A stretch of 30,349 nucleotides of DNA from Chara braunii (lineage: Eukaryota > Streptophyta > Charophyceae > Charales > Characeae). This document shows, one piece after another, positions 18,601 to 28,505 of this stretch (its first letter is position 1; the number at the start of each line of letters is the position of its first letter). The stretch spans positions 926,985-957,333 of the forward strand of contig BFEA01000075.1 in assembly GCA_003427395.1 (NCBI GenBank), read 5' to 3'. A program made the translations under genes and the position numbers. The notes beneath the pieces were generated by a model that ran no database searches, was not told the DNA's origin, and worked only from the letters and a program-made list of their open reading frames with translations.

Positions 18601-21600
18601 TGGTGGTGGTGGTGGTGGTGGTGGTGGTGGTGCTACTGCTACTGCTACTGCTACTGCTACTGCTTTGGGTACTAATTAATGGCCATCTATTTCTTCCCAG
18701 ATGAATGCAAATGACATCCAAACCATTAGCATGTTGATGACGTGTGCATTCTAACTGTTGCAGATATTCTGCCAAGAGTCATCTGTGCGAGATGCAGTTC
18801 TGGAGGCGTTTGTGTCACTGTACTTGAGCAAGCACCCCGTGGAAAGTGCACGGAATTTAATCGAGTTGGTTCTGGGAGCGACGGTGGGCGACCTCGCGGC
18901 TTTGGAATCGATCATCATATCCCTGATGAAAAACGGTATCGTCCACTATGATACGGTAATTGACCAACTGATGGGTAACAGCACCACAACTGGGTCCGAA
19001 TTGCGAATTGTCGGCTGGTTGTTTTCATCCCTATGTCGGAGTGGACAGTTGCCATGCACCTCTGCTTGTCTGGTCATGTTAAACCTTTGTAGTAGTTTGT
19101 ACTTTCGCTCCTTCAGGGTCGGGGTCGACTAATTTTATTTGGCTTCTGTTATTGTCCCTGCTGTTTTCTCTTTTCATATCGTTTTGTAATCAGAAAGAAA
19201 ACCTATGAATCTGAGCAGAAATTAAGTAGGAGGTGGTGCTGAGAATTCTCCCCCTTACCCATCCCATGTGGCTGAATGGTACACTCAAGTCTCATGAACT
19301 GTCGATAAACAGACCTGTGTTAGAATCCTGATGGGATCAGATGAATGAAGTAACTGTGAATTATCAAGGGCCGGTCCGTTCAATGATGATACCTCGAAGA
19401 GAATTCCCCCCCCTTTGAAGTGGTTGAAGAATAACTCGGATTTAGGAAATGCATGCGTCAGACTGCTTTCAGGATTATAGCACTTGTCCGATAAAGAAAC
19501 GGTGGTGGTTGAGCTTGAAGATGGCCAGCCTTGTAAATGCTATATCGATAAGCTTGTTATCCGGCCTTTGGCGGTTGTTTCTGGTCCGACGAAGGATTCT
19601 AAGTCCATATGCGTGGATGTATATGCAGGCTCCAGAGCCTTTTTTCCTAAAGAGGTAGCTACTCTGCCCTGTTCCTGCCTAGTGCCTTTGCTAAATCGGA
19701 CGTGTTGAACGTCTGGGACTCTATGCATGTGAAGTGACTCACGAGTCTGATTTTGTGAGGAACTACCGATGGTGAACCAATAGGGCCAAATAAATCTTAG
19801 AGACATTTTAGCTGTCCCTCCCCGGTAATGTATTGGTGTGCCCTCCAAGTTCAACGCAGTTTCAGAAATTGCAAATCCTCACTCGAACATTGTAAAGAGT
19901 GCAGGTCTGCAGAAAATTTTAAGGCGCGAAGCGGTGAAAGTCGCCAGCTCAACTGCTTAGGATTGCCTGATAACCATCCATCTTCTGTCTGTCTTGACTT
20001 CTCTCTGGTGCTGTTCTCACGTCAGAATCACTTGGTATTTCAACCTTGTAACCATCGTCCTTTTGTCTATGTTGTTGCTTCTCTCTGGTGCTGTTCTTGC
20101 TTCAGATTCGGTCCCTTTGGGACGTGTTCAGTTTCAAGTTGGCAGGTGTGACTCCGGTTCAAAGCCGAGGAGCACTTATTGTCCTTGCAATGGCAGCCAA
20201 AGGCAAACCGGAGATTGTATGCAATCGTCTACAATGTCTCATAGACATAGGATTTGGGCATCGGGCAAGAGAAGATGGTCTTTTGGCGAGATATGCTTGC
20301 CTCACAATCCAACGAATGTCATTAAAGGACAAGGAAAAATTGACGAGCAACCACAAGGTGTTTTCGGCACTGTCGGGGATCATTGTAGCATCACCACTGC
20401 CTGAGAGCTCCTGGTACTCTGCTGCTGAGCAGGCAATCAACACTATCTACTGCCTCCATCCGATGCCTGAGCGCATTTGTGCACAGTTGCTTCACAGGCT
20501 GATGGTCAGCACATTCCGCATCGGATCTAATGGAGAGCAGCAACAGGAGGGACAGTGGCTATCCTCACCAGAGGAACGGCAGATGGGAACATGTGCTGAA
20601 GACCTGAAATCTCCCTCTGATGGATCGGGGAAGGGAGTGGGAAGTATAAAGAATGCCAAAGCAAGAGTGATACCTTTAAGTCGTTTCTTGTTTGTGGTTG
20701 GACATGTGGCGCTGAAGCACCTTGTTTACGTAGAAAATGCTGCTAAGGTAGTTCGGAGACAACGGGCAGATAAGGAGAAAGCTCGTGCTCAGTCAGAAGC
20801 TGATCAGCAGGATGCTGATCTGGAGGCTGGCGTGCCGGCATCTGGTGGCATTTCAAATGGCAAAGAGGTGAGAAAACTCAACTTGTTTGGACTCTCTTTC
20901 TTACTGCGTACGCCCTTTTCATTCCTAGTGCAGTGGTGTCCAGAGATGTTTATGTGTGTTCTGAAATTACATGCTCATTTTGATGAGCGGAAGGCTTCAG
21001 TTTTCATACTATTCATGCTCAGGTGTCCAGTACAACGTGACCAAACAAACCCCCACGGGAACGACATTCGACCAAAATGACTGTTTTGTCAGAACGTAGG
21101 CTGCGAAGTGCAAGGCCGGTCACAATGCGGTTTAGCTCTGGCCGCCCACACCCTCGTCTGCCTAAATGGAAGACTTGCACATTGTTGAAGAAGGCGGATA
21201 GGCTGGAAAAACCAACCTGCACCAAACAACAAAAGTCGCAAGTCCGTATGTATGTGACTACTGTCAAAGAAACACCTGACAAGTCGCTGGAGACGAACAA
21301 AAAGCATCCCAAAACAAAGGGCTGATTGTAATCCCATGCTAACGTGCGAGGGCCGCTGCCATCCTCCACCAGCAAAAAAAAAAAACAGCGTGCATGAACA
21401 GAAGGCCTGCATTGTCTGTTTCACTCACACTTACACTGCAAATCACAAATTAGCAAATAGTCCTCTTGCTCTGCCAGTACTGTCCTAGCATGTTGCTGGG
21501 AGATTTGAAGGGTGTGAATTCCTTTATCTTCCTCAGAGATAATGACGTCCACGGCAATTCGGGCAATTCTAGATTGACGAGTTCCTCTGGCGCCCTAAAC

Positions 21601-24600
21601 CAGAAGGTTAGTCTGATTGCCCGTTTATTCTGAAGGTCTTTTTCCTGTCCTAATAAAAACGTGGTTTCTTTTTTCTGATGGACCGTTGGAAATTTCTGGA
21701 GGAGAACCATATCGCGGCGACATGCCATGTAATTGCTAGAACGAAGTCGTTTATGGCCAGGAGCCACCAAATAACTGCCACAGCAGATATTTAGTAGTCC
21801 ATGGATATAGGATGAGGAACATAAGCCATGGTCCCTCTCAAAAGTGCTGTCAAATGGGGGCATTGGTGGGAGAAATGACCTTCTCCTTTTTTTTCGAAAT
21901 CCTTAGGATGCCTGCTAGAGGAGTCATATGAGCAACTCCTAGCGGACCTGTCCCTGGATGCTCCGATCTATTGGCGGGGAGCAGCACTGCTGGAAACTGG
22001 GTCCAGCGTCCCATTGTACAACCCTTCCACCTCTACCCCGGGGCCATTACCTGGTTTCAGCTTTAAAGATCCTCAGACACAAAGAACATGTGACAATTGC
22101 ACAGATGGATGGTTGATGAAGTGAGAGAGAGAGAGAGTTTAGACAAGACTTCAAAGGCTGACACATGCTTATCAACAATTGAGCTGGATCTAATAATTGA
22201 AAGCATTCCCCTAGAACGAGAGGGGAGATTGGGCGGCAGGAAGGAACGTAAACACTTGAAAGGCGGTTCTAAACCACCAGTTCGGACAAGCAATGTAAGG
22301 CCTGAGTCCCCGAGCCTGCACAGTCTGGAACATCACCCCAACCAGGTCACACCAACTTTGATTGGGATATGCATTATGTTTGGTTCTGGCAGATCTGCGT
22401 AACAGATCTGAGAGGAAAGGGTGACGCACGGCAAACTGACAGTCAATCCTCCACTAGGTTGGAGTAATCAATGCTGTTCAGGGGTCCTTCGGCCAGACGG
22501 AAGGAAGCGTGGGTATATCATATTTGTAAAACTATTTTGACTTGCCAGTGGAATAGGAACCGGACTGATGCTCCCCAGAATGGAAAGGAGCCAGGACCTT
22601 AAGGCCCTGTTTAAAAAAAAGAAAAAAAAGAAAAGAAAGTTTGGTCCGAGGCCAGACACAGAACAGGCACTTTGTTTCCACGCCAGGCAGAGAACAGGCA
22701 CTTTGTTTCGGCTATCCTTTTATAGAAGGGGGAATCATTTCTACGGGCAACCACGAGACAGAAGTAGTGAACAGAACAACCAGCCTGAGGCGAATTGGAG
22801 TACTAGAAGAGGACCGGAAATTAGGATACAGACCTAATCTAGAAAAGAGACAGCCTTGGCTCAGGGCCAAAGTTAATCTTCAGACCTGCTACGGCTGTTC
22901 AAAACTTAGAATTTGACCCGGCATAGTGGGTTTGGACGCCGGATAAGACCAAGAACATCAGGTCCAATGTCCCAGTTCACGAATACACAGTTAAATTGGG
23001 GTATAGACTTTTCTTGAAAACCAAAGATACCGACCCCATCATTAAAAAAAGATGGCAGAAGTTACTGGGCCAAGAGGCTGATAAGCTCACACAGATCCCT
23101 TGGAAGAAGTTCAAATCTATCAGACAAATCAAAATTAAGAGCCTTCAATGGCTCATAACTTATGCAGCCCTTCCAGTGAATCGATGGTTACACATCAGGG
23201 TTCAGACCCCAACAGTTCGGATTTATGCACAGTCTGCACAGAGGGGGCATAGAAGACATAATACACTGCCTAGTACACTGCAGGGAGGCGGCGGACTACT
23301 GGGCGAGGGCTTCGGCCCTCTGGGACTCCCTATTCCCGACTCCCTTCCCTGAACAACGTATCCAACTTCTTCTCTTGACTAACATTCCCGAACAGCTCCA
23401 GAAGACAGAAAGGATGTGGTTTGGGCTTATCAGAAAGGTGACCTTGTGGGTCATCTGGAAGGAAAGATGCAGCAGAACCATCGAAGGACTTCCCAACTCA
23501 CGAGAGAAGGTATGGGCTGAGACGAAAACGATGATACAAGCCGAAATTCTCTGCAGATAGCAGAAAGCCAAACAATCATGGCGGGGAGACGAAGACCAGC
23601 AAAAGAAGGTGAGAACGAGATTCAGCAGGCTCTGGTTAGTAAGCGGAAAAGTGGCGGAGATACGAGAATACTGCATTCGCTGGAGGGACTGGCATAACTC
23701 GACCTCAGACAAGAGGGGGCAACGTTCTATAACAGTGGGTGGTCAGAATTCCTCGTGACCAGAACTCTACGAGGAAGAGGGAAGAACTTAGGGTCTAAGG
23801 GCCAGTCAGCCCCTAACAGGCTATGGTTGCTGGAGGGGAAGGGTGCGGAGATTCGACAGGAAGCGGAAAAGATTGGTTCAAGTTCAGAGACGGGTGGCCG
23901 AGCACCAAGAGTCAGGGAGGCGGCGGAGTCAGAGACAGACAGGGGAACACGTATGGGGGCAGCATAGCCAGGACACAAACTCAAGAGGGATTGGGGGCTC
24001 AGGGTATGATACGATCTCTGAGTTCAGAGCCAATGACTGGGGGTTCGGAAAGGAAGGACAAGATTGGAACCGGTGGAGCGGCCAGCTAGGGCACTGCAAA
24101 GAGAGGGTCTAGGGTTTAGGGTTCAGGGTTTAGGACGATACTTCCGTATGAAAAAGAATCCTTGAAGTATGAGCCTCAATGGTAAGCGCTCATAGCCCTT
24201 TTGCAGGCACATAGGTTGTATGGACCTGAGGAATGCTGGAGTAAGGTTACAACGGAAGACAGTTACGCTCCACTTAAAGGAAACAGGCAAGGTGTCAGCA
24301 AGGTTTAATGGCTTCCTGATGAGGGCTTAGGGGTTAGGGTTCTAGTGTTTTTAATCAAGGGGGAAGAGATCACTGCGGCCCATGGACAAGAAGGGCAACG
24401 GAGGACATAGAGGCTAGCTTGGTCAAGGGTTGAGCTCCTTCTAGGGGACATGGAACTATCTGGCAGATCTGGTTACTAGGTCTGAGAGGGAAGAGCGAGA
24501 CATGGCAAGCTGGCAGTCAATCCTCCACCAAGGTGGAGCAATCAATGCTGCTCAGGGGTCCTTCGNCCAGACGGAAGGAAGCGTGCGTGATTCTTATTGT

Positions 24601-27600
24601 AATAATTTTCTGGCTTGCCGGTGGAATAGGAACCGGACTGATGCTCCCCAGAATGGAAGGAGCCAGGACCTTAAGGCCCTGTTTTTAAAAAAAAAACAAA
24701 AAAAAAAAACGAAATGAGACAGCTTGACCAGCAGGCCTAGGTCAGTTTTTGGTACACCCCTGAACTGTTGGAAATACAGGCCTGAGTTCGAGCTGCACTT
24801 CAAGCAGATGAGTAACATACTTCAATTCTGAATCACCTAGGGCCGCTCAGTTCGATGATGGTATCTCAAAGCTGTCCCCCCACTTAAAAAAAAAAAAAAC
24901 AAGTTGGACCGGCCGTGCTGAGGCGGTGGTTCCGAGGCGGGGACGAGATGAATTGATGGACGGCCACATCAGCCAAACCAAACACCAAACCTTCTTGTTT
25001 TTTCCCAAAACAAAAACAAAAACCCAGTAAGCCAAAGGCAGACGCACCAGCTACAAAAAACAAACAAATGGCACCAGCTACCAACCAGCGTAGCGCAGTA
25101 GGTACACTTCCCTGAATCTTTGAAATGCAGACCTGAGTTCGAAGTCCACTGGAGGCAGATGAGCAACATACCACAATTCTGGTGATCCTCGCTCAAGTAC
25201 TCACGGCATTTACAAAAGACAAAAAATATGGTGGTGTATCCGGGCACTTCTGGCAGAAGATTCATTCTCATTTTGCACCTTTGGTGAGTAGTGGAGTGAG
25301 GGCCCATATCTCATGGCCGTTACCTTTCCGGAGACATCCTCAGCTTCGCCCCACTACTCTCCACATGCAGAAAAGAAATAAGGGTGAATCTTCCGCCCGA
25401 ACATGCCCAGTTACAACTCCATATTTTTTTGCCTTTTGTGCGTATGGAGAGCCTTGGCCCTTATGCATGTCGTTTCACTTTTTTCGTTTCTGTTTTTGTC
25501 GTTTTCTGCCACCACTGCCACGCCGTGGGTTCTTTAGGGTGTGGCTCCACTACTCACGAAATGTGTACATCAGTAAAAAATCTACCGCTAAACCATGGCA
25601 AGATGCAGCTGACGGAAAATACAAAAACAGAAAAAAGCCCAACGATGTGCAGTGTAGTGGCAGAAATAAACGCTTCGTTGGGCTACTCGCACATGCAGAC
25701 AATAATGAATCTACCCCTAAACCATGGGAAGATGCAGCTGGCAGAAATGACAAAAACTGGAAAAAGCCAAACGACGTGCAGTGTGGTGGCAGAATAAGAA
25801 AGGAAAAAACAAAAGGCTCTGCCACAAAAATATGGCGGTGCATCTTCCCATGGTTGAGGGGAAGATTCATACAAAACCAAACAAAAAAAAGGTAACGCTG
25901 TGCAGTGCCCTGGCAGCGACGACACCACACGCCTGAGTGCAAAGCCTCTCGGCACTATGTACTTGTATTCGAACATGCAGCGGCAGATTTGCAAACCCTC
26001 CAGCTCATGCGGCCCACACATCGCCGTGGGCCCAAGAGAGAAACACCGTTTCCCAAGAGTGTAAGCCTGGCCTTGCAGGGCAATCATGCGAGACCCAGCT
26101 TACACTTCAATAAGAGTATAGAAAAAGAAATGAGACAACTTGAAAGGAACCCTTCATGGTGATCTTGGATAATAGTCTATGAAATCCATAGTGTGGAAGC
26201 ATTACAGATTGATGGACTATAGTTCTAAGCTGTAGGCACTACAGATCAGTAGACTATAGTTCCAAGCTGGAGTGAAAACTAGTGTGGACTCTGTGGAGGC
26301 ATTTACAGATTTGTAGACTACAGCTCCACGCTTGGGTACAAACTAGTGTGGAGGAATGAGGCTAGGAAGCTGAGGTAAGACTTAGAAGCGAAAAATTGTG
26401 CATAATTTTAGGCAGGGCTGTGACCGTCAGCTCAGAACCATACTCATAGGAAGCACCCGACCCCCCCCAACTGCCTCCCTTTGACTCACTCATCTTTAAT
26501 CTTTTCTTACCAAGGAAACTCTCTGGGTGGGGAAGAGACGATGTAATGTCACAGTGGAGGGTCCGCCCACTCAGACAGACAAGCAGTATGCTAGTAGAGT
26601 TAGAACAGGCAGAAACAGAAATCAGGGCCCTGTGGCAGAGGACAAAGGAACGGATAAGACCAGCACCAGACAAAAAGATCAACCTTAGGAGCCAGTTGTC
26701 CAACACGAGGCTGGTAAAGGGCAGAATAGGCAGGTTAGAAGAGGGTAGGATTCATTTTGAAGACCGGGTTCACTTATAGCGGGAGGAGGAGGGGGCGCTG
26801 AGCGAGAGCATCGTAGTCCAGATGGCGCAAGGACTCTCTTCCCTACTTTTAAAAGATGAAGGCGACTGTGTAAGCCCTTCTGATTCCGTTTGAAAACCTC
26901 TCCTTGGGCGGAAAGGCAGGGAAAGTATTATTGGAACATTGTTGAACTGCCAGGCAAATGGTGTAGGTCGAGACGAACACTGAAACCACCAGTACATCGG
27001 AGCCTCTTTTTCCTGAACCAACAAGTGAACAAAGATCAACAAACTGTTACAAGCCTAGTTGCAAAGGCATGCTACTGTCCACATTTACTTTTGAGTTTTG
27101 AGTAATAGGCCTATCTTTATTGAATGTTGGAGTCCTTTTTCTTTGTTGGAGTCCTAAGGATTTCTTTGTTGGATACTGCCTCATTGGTGTTGAATTTGTG
27201 TTGTATGTGGACTCCGTATGTATGGCCTCTGAGCTTGCATGCAATGAAGGTGCAACTTACATTTGGCGTTTGTGCAGAACGGAGCTGCTGAAGATGAACT
27301 TGGCATCGGTGTCGAATCCCAAATAGAGGACGCTGCGCTTGATGCCCTTCAAGAAAAAACAGAGAAGCAGATTGTGTCGTCTGCAAATGGAAAGAGCTAT
27401 TTGATTTCTGCTATTGCGCCCATTGTCTCATGCTTGTGCCGGAACAACGGCATTTTGCAGCAGGTTGGTAGGTTCCCATCCGTTGAATGAACGTACCACT
27501 GTGTATGTTAAGGCATACTTTGACTTGTCAGTTTCATTCCATTGTTAGATGCCGCACAGCTTTTCCTCAGCCTTGTTTGATGTTGAAATAGCAGCAATCT

Positions 27601-28432
27601 TGCCTGAACGTTGTTAGTGTCTATCAGATGTATTGCATCTTTTCTCAATCTTATCAGGTTTCTTGGCACACATGGTACTGAGAACTGTCAGAGGATCCAT
27701 CCTTCACAGAGGATGAGGGCACTTGCCACAGGCAAAATGTGGATGCTTAAGCCTTCGTGATGAGCTCTTCACCAGAGTGCCTATGTGTTTTTGGCTCCGT
27801 AAAATGGCCAAATATGCACTTTTCTTCATTTTCGTTCCCCGTTCCTTATTCTCATGCTCATGCTTTGGATCGGTGGTCACTCATGCTCCCTTTGAAACAT
27901 TTTTTTGGGATGAAAAACAAATCTACGAACTGGGGGAGAGTAATGTCCCCACCTAATGACAGCCTCAAGAGGGATGTCCCAAAGAGACTATTTCACATGC
28001 CCAACGGGGCGAAAAGAGAAGCCTGTATGACTGTACTTATCTGTCGGATAGGTTGTGCACTCTTCTGTGTCTACCAACGCACAAAAAAAAAAAAAAAAAA
28101 AAAAAAAAACACGCTGCTATGGGGTCCCAGCAGGTGTCGCACCATACTGCTCCGTGCGCTTGCAAGTATGGTACTGAGTACTACTAACCAATGCTGTAAA
28201 TCTTTCTCATATGTGCAAACTGTCACCACTCTTTCCAACATTCAGCGAGACAACCTCGAAACATCTCCATCCTCCCTCTCCTGGTCATTCATCCGTGTTC
28301 CCTATTTGTTTTGGATGCAACCGGAGCTGCCATGGTCCATCCTGTGACTTCATGAAAGTTCTCCCTTTTCTGAACAATGCAGAACTCTCTGATACTCATA
28401 CTACCGTATCACCTTTGTAGGCTCCTGAACGT

Positions 28433-28505
<73 letters not shown>

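Larger units (their letters stand above)
16902..18763 (+). other. CAP-D2 intron 3
   Basis: GTGAGT...GTTGCAG. Its 1862 bases include a C-run (17110-17126), a local duplication (17594-17910), the second hairpin element (18207-18303) and a (TGG)n/(TGCTAC)n microsatellite (18601-18664). Confidence 0.8.
18956..20105 (+). other. CAP-D2 intron 4
   Basis: GTAATT...CTTCAG. It contains a SINE (19265-19417), an open segment with splice-like borders (19481-19654) and a doubled 3' splice-site region (about 19968-20105). Confidence 0.8.
20868..27277 (+). other. CAP-D2 intron 5 (6.4 kb, repeat-filled)
   Basis: GTGAGA...TGTGCAG. Nested insertions include the genuine 1-kb block (21424-22427), two LINE 3' ends, a LINE zinc-motif region, two SINEs, short repeat families and a possible further LINE fragment. 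20868-21423 has no recognised element. This one intron is longer than all the recognised coding sequence. Confidence 0.8.

Noticed and set aside
25084-25160. A functional tRNA gene
   Set aside because: Good A and B boxes, but no complete cloverleaf and a SINE body follows that is shared with two other copies.
25182-25895. 237-codon + strand frame
   Set aside because: It runs from a SINE end through diverged direct repeats, has no recognisable domain, and lies inside CAP-D2 intron 5.
27757-28347. 196-codon + strand frame in intron 6
   Set aside because: Contains a lysine run from a 28-base A tract and no homology; it lies between well-defined exons F and G.
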